A stretch of DNA of 64,000 nt from Micromonospora alfalfae. Lineage in GTDB: Bacteria; Actinomycetota; Actinomycetes; Mycobacteriales; Micromonosporaceae. Shown piece after piece: positions 31,694 through 39,295 of the stretch (its first letter is position 1; the number at the start of each line of letters is the position of its first letter). The position numbers and the translations under genes are program-made. Where the stretch lies: the NCBI RefSeq assembly GCF_022230925.1, contig NZ_JAKKFH010000026.1, positions 1 to 64,000 of the forward strand, in the 5' to 3' direction. The notes beneath the pieces were generated by a model that was given only the letters and a program-made list of their open reading frames with translations, made no database searches and had not been told where the DNA came from.

Positions 31694-32233
31694 TCAGTCG
31701 TCCTGGTGCCCGCCCTCGGCGGCCTGCTGCGCCGTCGCGTAGGCCATCTGGAGGAAGTCGGACGCGGCGACCGCCGTCAGCGCGGTCGCGACCAGGCGGG
31801 TGAGCCGGGGCGCGAGCACCAGGCCACCGGTCAGCCCGGTAGCCACCCAGACCGCCAGGCAGAACGGGCAGCTCAGCAGCTCGCCGATGGCGTGCCGGGT
31901 GGGGCTGCCCGAGTCGCGGACCTGCTCCATCACCTCGCCGCTGCCGATCGGACGGTCGTAGCGGGTGAACGGCGCCCGCAACGGGCTGGTCACCGCGTCC
32001 TTGGACAGCAGCCGGCTCAGCTTGTGCGTGGCGATGGAGAGCAGCACCACGTCGGACGCCGCGGGACGCTCCGGCACCGGTCGGCCGGTCGCCTTGACCA
32101 GGCCGGCGAGAGCCCCGGTCACCCCGGCGTAGGCGCCCATCGCCACCAGGTAGCCGCCGAGCGGCCGGTGCTCGTGCGGCGCGTACGCCCGGCGCAGCCG
32201 GGCCGCCTTGTGTCGCAGGCCAGTGTCGCTCAC
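31694..32233 (-). CDS. DUF1360 family protein
   Basis: 179 residues matching the DUF1360 pattern: hydrophobic spans near residues 27-45 and 125-165, LLSIATHKLSRLLSKDAVTSPLRAPFTRYD (the THKLSRLLSKD core), EVMEQVRDSG and LGELLSCPFCLAVWVA-type CPFC motif. It is a membrane protein of unknown function; homologues occur with sporulation or stress genes in other bacteria. GTG start with GAGGAG upstream. It may follow the two small genes upstream on the same strand. Confidence 0.9.
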   Translation of the reverse strand: MSDTGLRHKAARLRRAYAPHEHRPLGGYLVAMGAYAGVTGALAGLVKATGRPVPERPAASDVVLLSIATHKLSRLLSKDAVTSPLRAPFTRYDRPIGSGEVMEQVRDSGSPTRHAIGELLSCPFCLAVWVATGLTGGLVLAPRLTRLVATALTAVAASDFLQMAYATAQQAAEGGHQDD

Positions 32234-32288
32234 CCGATCTCCTCACGTGTGTCGTGGTGGTGTGGGAACGGCGTCCCGGGCGGCCGGC

Positions 32289-32627
32289 TCAGCCGGCCTG
32301 GAGGTTGTCGGCGACCTCGCGTGCCAGGTTGGTGAGCGCCTCGTCGGCCAGCTGGTCCGGGCCGGGCCCGCCGGACCCGTCGGCCAGGTCCAGCTGGATC
32401 CGGGCGCCACCGGAATCGGCCGGCTCCACCCGAATCTCGGCGGACCAGTCGTCGGCGTCGACGTCGCCCCAGCGGGCACGCAGCTCCTCGCCGCTGATCT
32501 CCGCGGCGGGGCTGCCGTCGCCGCGCAGTGGCTCCGGCAGCCAGGCCGAGGCACGGTTGGGGTCGGTGGCAGTGCTGAAGACCACCTCGGGTGGCGCGGA
32601 CATACCGCGCACGGCGCGCGCCGGCAT
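32289..32627 (-). CDS. small SRPBCC-like protein
   Basis: 112 residues: VRGMSAPPEVVFSTATDPNRASAWLPEPL is the typical opening helix of the START/SRPBCC fold, followed by beta-rich stretches (WSAEIRVEPADSGGARIQLDLADG) and a C-terminal helix (ADEALTNLAREVADNL). It probably binds a small hydrophobic ligand or acts as a chaperone-like protein. Its ATG overlaps the stop of the preceding DUF6158 gene (TGATG), so the two are co-translated. Confidence 0.7.
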   Translation of the reverse strand: MPARAVRGMSAPPEVVFSTATDPNRASAWLPEPLRGDGSPAAEISGEELRARWGDVDADDWSAEIRVEPADSGGARIQLDLADGSGGPGPDQLADEALTNLAREVADNLQAG

Positions 32628-32965
32628 CACGCGTCCCGCAGGCGGCTGGGGTCGACCTCGCGACCTGGGTGTCGGGCCAGGTACTCGGTCTCCAGCTCCG
32701 CCGTTCGCCGGAGGTGGTTAGCGAGTGCGGAGTCCGCCGCGTGCCGCAGGGTGTCCAGGCGGGTTCGGTGCAGGCTGTGCATCTCGCGGATCAGGTCCTC
32801 GTCGGTCAGCTCCGTCGGGTCGATGCCGAGCAATTCGCCGTCGAGGCCGGGAGCGCCGGCCGGGTCGTCGAGCTGATCGCCGCCCCACTCCGGCACCCGC
32901 TGCTCCGGGCTCATATCCGCACTGCCGCTGGACGCAAAGCCGTCCTCACGTACCGATCCGGTCAT
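32627..32965 (-). CDS. DUF6158 family protein
   Basis: 112 residues with a conserved helical core GIDPTELTDEDLIREMHSLHRTRLDTLRHAADSALANHLRRTAELETEYLARHPGRE, characteristic of a small actinobacterial family with no known function. The N-terminal third is variable and acidic. It leads a two-gene unit with the SRPBCC-like gene. The GGGGGG-rich site before the ATG at 32965 serves as ribosome-binding site. Confidence 0.75.
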   Translation of the reverse strand: MTGSVREDGFASSGSADMSPEQRVPEWGGDQLDDPAGAPGLDGELLGIDPTELTDEDLIREMHSLHRTRLDTLRHAADSALANHLRRTAELETEYLARHPGREVDPSRLRDA

Positions 32966-33099
32966 GATCGCCCCCCTTGATCTCGTTTGGGCTGGCGTCT
33001 AGACGATTGCCCAGGCGCGGTGATGCCAAACCAAGCCGTCGGAGCGACGACTACGACACGGTGTCGGAGACCGGTAACGTCCCCGGTACCCTCAATGTC

Positions 33100-33522
33100 A
33101 TGAGGCGGCTCTGGACCCCGGCGTGGATCGCGCGCCACGTGGCCATGGTCGTGCTGGTCGTGGGCTTCCTGGGGCTGGGCTGGTGGCAGATCAGCCGGGC
33201 CGCCGCCGGCAACAGCCTGAGCTGGGGGTACGCGGTCGAGTGGCCGATCTTCGCCGGCTTCGTGGTCTACGTCTGGTGGCGTGAGGTGAAGCTGGCCCGC
33301 CGCAAGGCGGTGGAGGCCGATGCTCCGCCTGCGGATCCGGCCGTCGAGCCGGCGCCGGCGGTCACCACCGGGTCCCGACCGGCGGTACGCCGCCCGGTGC
33401 GGGTGTCCCGGGTGCCGGCCGGCGGCGATGTCGTCGAGGACACCGACCTGGCCGCCTACAACCACTACCTGTCATGGTTGAACGCCAATCCGGGCGCCCG
33501 GCCCGGTGACTATCCCGGCTGA
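33100..33522 (+). CDS. small two-span membrane protein
   Basis: 140 residues: spans at ~10-30 (HVAMVVLVVGFLGLGWWQI) and ~45-62 (VEWPIFAGFVVYVWWREV), then a cytoplasmic tail with Pro/Ala-rich linker and a short C-terminal element DTDLAAYNHYLSWLNANPGARPGDYPG. The pairing of the WWQI segment with a conserved YNxYLxxLN motif is seen in an uncharacterised actinobacterial family that is usually followed by a DUF3817 gene, as here. The ATG at 33100 follows TACCCT (33087-33092) by 7 nt, a leaderless start. Confidence 0.75.
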   Translation: MRRLWTPAWIARHVAMVVLVVGFLGLGWWQISRAAAGNSLSWGYAVEWPIFAGFVVYVWWREVKLARRKAVEADAPPADPAVEPAPAVTTGSRPAVRRPVRVSRVPAGGDVVEDTDLAAYNHYLSWLNANPGARPGDYPG

Positions 33523-33547
33523 GCCGGGCTCGGAAGGACGGACGAAG

Positions 33548-33877
33548 GTGGGCGCTGCCCTTACCCGGTACCGCGTGATCGCCTGGATCGTGGGCGTGGT
33601 GCTGATCCTGCTGGTCGTGATCGGCATGCCGCTGAAGTACGCGTTCGACAACCCGGTCGTCGTGGAGACGATCGGGCCGGCGCACGGCTTCCTCTACATG
33701 ATCTACCTGGTGGCCGCGTTCGACCTGAGCCGCCGAGCTGACTGGCCGCTGAAGCGGATGCTGCTGGTGATGCTGGCCGGCACGGTGCCGTTCGTCTCGT
33801 TCTACGCCGAGCGCCGGGTCAGCGCCTGGGTGGCCGCCCCGCAGGAGGAACGGGCTCCGGAGCCGGTCGCCGGCTGA
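33548..33877 (+). CDS. DUF3817 family membrane protein
   Basis: 109 residues with three spans. YRVIAWIVGVVLILLVVIGMPLKY, GPAHGFLYMIYLVAAFDLSRR (the conserved HGxLY motif) and WPLKRMLLVMLAGTVPFVSFYAERR match the DUF3817 family. Function unknown. The GTG at 33548 has GGAAGG about 10 nt upstream; an earlier GTG at 33506 overlapping the preceding gene is less likely. Probably one operon with the preceding membrane protein. Confidence 0.85.
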   Translation: MGAALTRYRVIAWIVGVVLILLVVIGMPLKYAFDNPVVVETIGPAHGFLYMIYLVAAFDLSRRADWPLKRMLLVMLAGTVPFVSFYAERRVSAWVAAPQEERAPEPVAG

Positions 33878-33928
33878 GCTTGCTGAACGGCCGGTGGGCA
33901 GGCACGGCTCCGGCCCACCGCCAGCGGG

Positions 33929-34450
33929 TCATCGGTTGGGCCGCCACGGGTCCGCTTCGGCGAGCGGGTCTACCCAACTGCCGTAGCGGTTGACCTCCCG
34001 GGCCCGCAGCAGCGACCGGGTGACCTGGCCGAACTGCCGTTCGTCATCGGCGCTGAACAGCAGCACCTCCGAGCCTTGGTACCACCCCCACAGTTCGTGC
34101 GGCGGCGGGCGCCAGCGATCGCCGACCACTGCGAGAGCGGCCGGGAGCAGGAACACGGCGCCGAGGATCAGGTACGCCCCTGCGGTGAGGCGGTGCAGAC
34201 CGCCGGTGAAGCCGAGGAGCACCCCCACGCCGCCGAGCATGCTGGCGGTGATCACCACGGCCCGGACGGCGATCCGGTCGTGCGGGCCCCGGGTGGTACG
34301 CAGATGGGTCAGGTCGGCGACCCGGTAACTGTTCCGACCGACGGTGAACCGGTCGACGGTCACGATGATGCCGGGCCGCGCGTACAGCAGTGTCGACCGG
34401 GCGCCCGGCACCGTTCGCGGCGGTCGCGTCTTTGCGCCTTCACGATTCAC
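33929..34450 (-). CDS. DUF6232-like membrane protein
   Basis: 173 residues: a PH-like N-terminal strand set (TVDRFTVGRNSYRVADLTHLRTTRG), two membrane spans (VVITASMLGGVGVLLGFTGG and LTAGAYLILGAVFLLPAALAVVG) and a C-terminal part (ELWGWYQGSEVLLFSADDERQFGQVTRSLLRARE) as in DUF6232. Function unknown. GTG start with GGGAGGA 5 nt upstream. It converges with the DUF3817 gene. Confidence 0.75.
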   Translation of the reverse strand: MNREGAKTRPPRTVPGARSTLLYARPGIIVTVDRFTVGRNSYRVADLTHLRTTRGPHDRIAVRAVVITASMLGGVGVLLGFTGGLHRLTAGAYLILGAVFLLPAALAVVGDRWRPPPHELWGWYQGSEVLLFSADDERQFGQVTRSLLRAREVNRYGSWVDPLAEADPWRPNR

Positions 34451-34951
34451 GGTTCCTCCCGAAGGGGACGGTTGGCCGAGTGGCCCCGCTGGCGACAGTC
34501 ATCGCTGCCTGTCGACGGGATTCCCGGCTCCGGACTTCATTGTGTTGCGGCGTCGCCAGTCGACCTGGGCATTTACCGGGTAGAGACAGCTCGCCACGAC
34601 CGGGTGACATCGCCGAGAAACAGCATCCATTTCAGCTTTTATCGGTTATGGCGACCAGGGATACCACGGCATACGCCCGGAACGACGAAAGTCGTATATC
34701 CGTCAGTACGCCGCGAAAAGGGCGATGTTCCTTCGTTCCCAGGCGTCATCAGCCACGATGGCGACACCCAGCCCAGGGGTCCGACGCGCAACTCTCCCAA
34801 CTTTCGCCACTGCTTCAACTGCGAGCGACATCCGTCCCGGGTTAGGTTGGGCGAGCCGGTCCGGCCCAGTGCCGTCCGCCCGGATGGCCCCGGCCGGTGT
34901 CGTCGAGGGCGTCAGCAGCCCCGGCGGCCGTGGGAGAGGGGCCTTCCGCTC
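34451..34951 (+). promoter_or_regulatory. 501-nt leader/promoter region of the NlpC/P60 gene
   Basis: No gene is apparent. GC is lower than in the flanks around 34590-34720. A GNRA hairpin (ACGAC-GAAA-GTCGT, 34682-34695) and a possible -10 TAGGTT (34843-34848) are visible. The 3' part, GGCGTCAGCAGCCCCGGCGG before the ribosome-binding site GGGAGAGGGG, vaguely resembles the 3' end of ydaO (c-di-AMP) riboswitches that often precede such hydrolases, but the central GTGAAT and GTAGGG-type elements are missing. It is listed as a candidate regulatory region only. Confidence 0.35.
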
Positions 34952-35929
34952 TTGTCATCCCTGAGAAATCTGCTGCGCACAGTGGCGCTGGTCGGCATGT
35001 CGGCCGCGCTGATCGCCCCGACGGCGGTGGCCCAGGCCGAGCCGTCCCCCGCCGACCTGACCCGCCGGATCGAGACGTCCTCGGCCGAGTTGGAGCGGGT
35101 CGTCGAGTCGTACAACAAGTTGCGTGAGGAGATCAAGACAAACGAGGCCGCAGTGGCCCGATTACAGACCCGCATCGGCCCGCTCGAACAGCAGGTCGAG
35201 CAGAGCCGGGCAGACGTGGCGGAGCTCGCCTCAACCGCGTACAAGACCGGCGGCCTGCGCACCGCGGACGCCCTGCTGCGCCCCGGCGGCTCGGCCGCGC
35301 TGCTGGATCGGCTCGGCACGATCGAGCAGTTGACCCGCCAGCGGCAGGAGCGCATCTCCGGCTTCACTGCCGACCAGCAGCGGCTGCTCGACGAGAAGGC
35401 CCGCCTGGGCGCGACCTTGACCCGGCAGGCCGCACAGGCTCGTCAGCTCGCCGCGGGTAAGAAGCAGATCGAGCAGGACCTGGCCAAGCTGTACGAGCTG
35501 CGCCGGCAGGCGTACGGGGCCGCCACCGAGCGACCCGAGCCCAAGGCGGCGACGACCGAGGCCAAGAACGTGCCCGCCGTGTCCGGTGCCGCCGGCACTG
35601 CTGTGCGTTACGCGTTCGGCGCGATCGGCAAGCCGTACGTCTGGGCGGCCGACGGGCCGAACGGCTACGACTGTTCCGGCCTGACCTCGGCCGCCTGGCG
35701 GGCGGCCGGGAAGTCCCTGCCGCACAACACCCGGATGCAGTGGAGCGCTGTCGCCCACATCGGGCGGGGCGAGCTACGCCCCGGCGACCTGGTCTTCTAC
35801 AGCGGGCTCGGGCACGTCGCCCTCTACGTGGGCGACGGTCAGGTGATCGACGCGCCCAGCGCCGGTCGCAACGTGCTCAAGCGTGGCATGAACATGATGT
35901 CCATCCAGGGTTACGGCCGGGTGCGCTGA
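34952..35929 (+). CDS. secreted NlpC/P60 peptidoglycan endopeptidase (RipA-like)
   Basis: 325 residues: a signal peptide (SSLRNLLRTVALVGMSAALIAPTAVAQA), a long coiled coil (~35-185; IETSSAELERVVESYNKLREEIK, AAVARLQTRIGPLEQQVEQSRADVAELA) and a C-terminal NlpC/P60 domain (~205-325) with NGYDCSGLTSAAWRAAG (catalytic Cys), GHVALYVGDGQVIDAPSAG (catalytic His) as expected. It cuts peptide stems in the wall during growth or division. The start is taken as TTG at 34952, since GGGAGAGGGG lies 10 nt upstream and this yields a complete signal peptide; no ATG or GTG fits as well. Confidence 0.92.
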   Translation: MSSLRNLLRTVALVGMSAALIAPTAVAQAEPSPADLTRRIETSSAELERVVESYNKLREEIKTNEAAVARLQTRIGPLEQQVEQSRADVAELASTAYKTGGLRTADALLRPGGSAALLDRLGTIEQLTRQRQERISGFTADQQRLLDEKARLGATLTRQAAQARQLAAGKKQIEQDLAKLYELRRQAYGAATERPEPKAATTEAKNVPAVSGAAGTAVRYAFGAIGKPYVWAADGPNGYDCSGLTSAAWRAAGKSLPHNTRMQWSAVAHIGRGELRPGDLVFYSGLGHVALYVGDGQVIDAPSAGRNVLKRGMNMMSIQGYGRVR

Positions 35930-35941
35930 CCACTGTCGAAA

Positions 35942-35988
35942 ACGGCGAACGGCCGGCGTCCCCCTATCGGACGCCGGCCGTTCGCCGT
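35942..35988. terminator. 20-bp perfect bidirectional terminator
   Basis: ACGGCGAACGGCCGGCGTCC and its exact complement around a 7-nt loop. It lies between the convergent NlpC/P60 and sigma factor genes, 12 nt after one stop and 13 nt after the other. Confidence 0.9.
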
Positions 35989-36001
35989 CATTACTACCAG
36001 G

Positions 36002-37000
36002 TCAGGCCGCTTGCAGCCCCTCCGCCCGAGCCAGCTCGCGGAGCCGGCCGAGGGCCTGGATCTCCAGCTGCCGGATCCGCTCGCGGGACAGCGAGAAGCG
36101 GGACGCGACCTCGGTGAGCGAGTGCTCCCGGCCGTCCTCCAGCCCGTAGCGGGCCCGCATGATGCCGGCGGACCGGTCGTCGAGGTGGTTGAGCAGCCCT
36201 TCGATGCGCTGCCGCTCCAGGCCGCTGAGGACGATGTCCTCCGGCGACGGCGCGTCACTGTCGGCAACCAGGTCGCCAAGGCTGGTGTCGCCATCGTCAC
36301 CAACCGGGGTGTCCAGCGAGACGGTGTCCTGCGACCAGCGGCGCAGCTCGTTCACCCGCTCGACGGTGACGCCGAGGGCGGTGGCGATCTGCTCCGGCTC
36401 CGGGTCGCTGCCCAACTCACGGGTCAGCTGCCGGGCCACGTTACGCATCCGGTTGACGTCCTCCACCAGGTGCACCGGCAGACGGACGGTGCGTTCCTGC
36501 TGGGCGATCGCCCGGCTGATCGCCTGCCGAATCCACCAGGTGGCGTAGGTGGAGAACTTGTAGCCGCGCTCGTAGTCGAACTTCTCGACCGCCCGGACGA
36601 GGCCGGTGTTGCCCTCCTGGATCAGGTCCAGCATGGGCATCCCCGAGCGCACGTAACGCCGGGCGATCGACACGACCAGTCGGAGGTTCGCGCGGATGAA
36701 GAGGTCCTTCGCGCGCTCCCCCTCGACGACCAGCCACTCCAGGTCGGCCCGGTCGACACCGGCGGGAACGGCTTCCTCACCGAGCAGGTGCTCGGCGTAG
36801 AGGCCGGCCTCGATCGCCTTGGAGAGCTCTACCTCCCGGGCGGCGTCCAGCAGTGGCGTCCGGGAGATCTCGTGCAGGTAGACGCCCACCAGGTCGCGTT
36901 CCTCGGCGACCTGATCGGTTCGCATGCCGATGTTCTTGTCCACGTTGCCCACGGTCCCCTCGCTCGCGCCGGTTGCCCGGTTCCTTGCCATTCCCCACAC
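36002..37000 (-). CDS. RNA polymerase sigma factor, group 2 (SigB/Hrd type)
   Basis: 332 residues with region 1.2 (DLVGVYLHEISRTPLLDAAREVELSKAIEAG), 2 (DLFIRANLRLVVSIARRYVRSGMPMLDLIQEGNTGLVRAVEKFDYERGYKFSTYATWWIRQAISRAIA), 3 (RTVRLPVHLVEDVNRM) and 4 (SLTEVASRFSLSRERIRQLEIQALGRLRELA). The long acidic region 1.1 of the principal factor is missing, so it is an HrdB-like alternative factor. Either GTG 37000 (AGGGG 7 nt upstream) or ATG 36991 could be the start. It has a long upstream region of ~370 nt, which suggests several promoters. Confidence 0.95.
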   Translation of the reverse strand: MWGMARNRATGASEGTVGNVDKNIGMRTDQVAEERDLVGVYLHEISRTPLLDAAREVELSKAIEAGLYAEHLLGEEAVPAGVDRADLEWLVVEGERAKDLFIRANLRLVVSIARRYVRSGMPMLDLIQEGNTGLVRAVEKFDYERGYKFSTYATWWIRQAISRAIAQQERTVRLPVHLVEDVNRMRNVARQLTRELGSDPEPEQIATALGVTVERVNELRRWSQDTVSLDTPVGDDGDTSLGDLVADSDAPSPEDIVLSGLERQRIEGLLNHLDDRSAGIMRARYGLEDGREHSLTEVASRFSLSRERIRQLEIQALGRLRELARAEGLQAA

Positions 37001-37367
37001 CTGTCAGCCCCTGGTAACTTCTGCTGTGCCCATCGGTGCTGACACCTACACAACAGATGAGACGTGTCGGGGATTCCTCGTCGTGAGTCGAAAGTGTCAC
37101 GAATGCCTGAGTAGTAGCTGAGAGCACGGTCCATGTTTGCTGTCAGCACCCCATCGGGTGGCTCGCCACGGGCACCACGTACGGGTTACCGCACCATGGC
37201 AACACCGCCCGCCGCGGGGGCACAGCGACCCGGGTCACCACCGCGATGCGATCCTGGTCACTGCCAGATACGCACCGGTGAACCGGTCGGTTCATTCACG
37301 GGGGTGTTATTACCCCCCGGCCAGATGAACAATCCGAGGGCCCGTTCGCTTCCCGGTGTGGGTGGCG
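37001..37367 (-). promoter_or_regulatory. 367-nt region upstream of the sigma factor gene
   Basis: No coding sequence is seen. The 130 nt nearest the gene are lower in GC and contain several possible -10 hexamers on the minus strand, none clearly better than the others. A short hairpin GGGGGT-GTTATT-ACCCCC (37300-37317) near the murQ end probably terminates the murR-murQ transcript. Confidence 0.45.
37300..37317 (-). terminator. hairpin downstream of murQ
   Basis: 6-bp stem GGGGGT/ACCCCC with an AT loop, 50 nt past the murQ stop on the minus strand. Modest stability. Confidence 0.4.
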
Positions 37368-38309
37368 CTAGGAGGCGAGCAGGGCGAGGGCGCCGCGCAC
37401 CTGGTCGGCCGAGCGTGCCAGCGCGGCCCGGGCAGCGTCGATCTCAGCGCCCGAGACGAGGGCGACGAGCGCCGTCTTCAGGTCCCCGTCGGCCTCGGTG
37501 AGGGCCTGCCGGGAAAGCTCTTCCGAGCAGCCGGTGGCCTCGACCAGAATCGAGATCATTCGTCCGCGGAGTTTCGCGTTGGTGGCCACCATATCGATCA
37601 TGAGGTTCGAGTAGACCCGACCCAGGCGCACCATGACGGCTGTTGAAAACGTGTTGAGCACCAATTTCTGCGCTGTGCCCGCCTTCATCCGGGTCGACCC
37701 GGTGACCACCTCGGGTCCGGTGTCCACCCCGATGAACACGTCGACCGACCGGGCGGCCTCCGCCTCCGGATTGGCGCAGAGCAGCACTGTCGAGGCGCCC
37801 TTGGCGCGGGCCGCGGCAAGCGCCCCGAGGACGTACGGGGTGCGTCCGCTGGCCGCCAGACCGACCACCAGGTCCCCGGCCCGTACACAACTGGCCGCTT
37901 CGACCGCGCCGCCCCGGTCGTCGTCCTCGGCGTCCTCGACGGCCCGCCACATGGCGTCCGGGCCGCCCGCCAGGTGCGCGCAGAACCAGTGTCGGGGCGA
38001 GTTGAAGGTGGGGGCCAGTTCGGCGGCGTCGAGCACGCCCAGTCGGCCGGAGGTGCCGGCCCCGAAGTAGTGCACCCGGTGACCGCCGCGTAGCGCCGCG
38101 ACCGCCAGGTCGACGGTGGTGGCGATCTCGTCGAGCACCGCGGCGACCGCAGCGGGCACCCGTCGGTCCGCCTCGTTGATCACGGTGAGCACGTCCCGGG
38201 TCGACATCAGGTCGAGGTCGACGCTGAGCGGATTACGTCGTTCGGTGGGGGCACCCACCCGGACCGTGGGGCGAGCGGGCCGTGCGGGCATCTCCGCACC
38301 GGCCGTCAT
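37368..38309 (-). CDS. murQ: N-acetylmuramic acid 6-phosphate etherase
   Basis: 313 residues with the SIS fold and MurQ signatures: TERRNPLSVDLDLMSTRDVLTVIN, YFGAGTSGRLGVLDAAELAPTF, GLAASGRTPYVLGAL, TGPEVVTGSTRMKAGTAQKLVLN and MIDMVATNAKLR. It splits the lactyl ether of MurNAc-6-phosphate to give GlcNAc-6-phosphate in wall recycling. Its ATG overlaps the stop of murR by 4 nt, so the pair is one operon. No MurNAc transporter or kinase gene is adjacent. Confidence 0.95.
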   Translation of the reverse strand: MTAGAEMPARPARPTVRVGAPTERRNPLSVDLDLMSTRDVLTVINEADRRVPAAVAAVLDEIATTVDLAVAALRGGHRVHYFGAGTSGRLGVLDAAELAPTFNSPRHWFCAHLAGGPDAMWRAVEDAEDDDRGGAVEAASCVRAGDLVVGLAASGRTPYVLGALAAARAKGASTVLLCANPEAEAARSVDVFIGVDTGPEVVTGSTRMKAGTAQKLVLNTFSTAVMVRLGRVYSNLMIDMVATNAKLRGRMISILVEATGCSEELSRQALTEADGDLKTALVALVSGAEIDAARAALARSADQVRGALALLAS

Positions 38310-39220
38310 GCCCGCCTCCGGTTGGCACCCACCCGGTGCGACTGGACCGCCTCGGCGGTCGCCTCCAGGGCCTTGCGGGCCCTGGCCCGGTTGCGGGCGG
38401 CCACCCCGACGAAGAGGCAGTCGACCACTGTGAGCTGAGCCAGCCGGCTGGCCGTCGCGCCGGAGCGGTAGGTGGTCTCCCGGGCCGCCGTGGTCAACAC
38501 GAAGTCCGCCACGTCGGTGATCGGCGAGCGCGGGAAGTTGGTCAGCGCCACTGTCGCGGCACCGCGGGTACGGGCCTGCTCCAGCACCTCGATCACGTCG
38601 GAGGTGGTGCCGGTGTGCGAGATGCCGATCGCGACGTCTCCCCGCCCCAGCAGGGCAGCCGACGTCAGCGCGGTGTGCACGTCCGGGAAGTAGAAGGCGA
38701 TCCGGCCGATGCGGTGCAGCTTCTGCTGGAAGTCCGAGGCGACGAACCCGCTGGCGCCGGCGCCGTAGATGTCGATCCGAGCGGCACCGCTGATCGCCTC
38801 GACCACCTGCTCGCAGACGGCGGGGTCGAGTTGCTCGGCGGTCTCCTCGACGGCGCGGGCGTCGTTGAACGCGATGGTGGCGATGATCTGGGCGAGGTCG
38901 GCACCGGGCGGGATGTCACCGCCGACCACTCGGGCGTCCGGTGGCTCGATCCGGCGGGCGGCCTCGGCGGCGAGGCGGATGCGCAGTTGGGGGTAACCGT
39001 CCATGCCCACGGAACGGCAGAACCGGATGACTGTCGCCTCGGATGTCTCGGCTGCGGTGGCGAGATCGGTGATTGTCCGCCGGGCGGCGGCCGCCGGGTC
39101 GGACACGACCAGCCGGGCGACCCGCTGCTCGGCGGGCGACAGCGATGGCAACAGCCCGCTGATGTGGACGATCAGCCCACCGGGCTCGTGACTCGCAGAA
39201 ATCTTCGGACTCTTCGCCAC
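38306..39220 (-). CDS. murR: RpiR-family repressor of MurNAc recycling (MurR-like)
   Basis: 304 residues: an N-terminal RpiR helix-turn-helix (LSPAEQRVARLVVSDPAAAARRTITDLATAAETSEATVIRFCRSVGMDGYPQLRIRLAAE) and a C-terminal SIS sugar-phosphate domain (RIDIYGAGASGFVASDFQQKLHRIG, GISHTGTTSDVIEVLEQARTRGA). The adjacent murQ suggests MurNAc-6-phosphate as the ligand. The GTG at 39220 follows TAAGTT by 6 nt, so the mRNA is leaderless, and that -10 box is part of a palindrome (39224-39238). Confidence 0.92.
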   Translation of the reverse strand: MAKSPKISASHEPGGLIVHISGLLPSLSPAEQRVARLVVSDPAAAARRTITDLATAAETSEATVIRFCRSVGMDGYPQLRIRLAAEAARRIEPPDARVVGGDIPPGADLAQIIATIAFNDARAVEETAEQLDPAVCEQVVEAISGAARIDIYGAGASGFVASDFQQKLHRIGRIAFYFPDVHTALTSAALLGRGDVAIGISHTGTTSDVIEVLEQARTRGAATVALTNFPRSPITDVADFVLTTAARETTYRSGATASRLAQLTVVDCLFVGVAARNRARARKALEATAEAVQSHRVGANRRRA

Positions 39221-39223
39221 GGA

Positions 39224-39238
39224 TGAAACTTACTTTCA
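39224..39238 (-). promoter_or_regulatory. MurR operator overlapping the murR -10 box
   Basis: TGAAA-CTTAC-TTTCA, a 5+5 inverted repeat typical of RpiR-family sites, lies 4-18 nt before the murR start. On the minus strand its centre reads AAGTAAGTT, containing the predicted -10 TAAGTT (39227-39232). Binding there would block RNA polymerase directly. The repeat and hexamer are seen; autoregulation is inferred. Confidence 0.7.
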
Positions 39239-39295
39239 GCAGGCGTGAGCGTCAACTATGACTGTCCGAGGTGGGGGAAACTTCGATCGCCGGGA

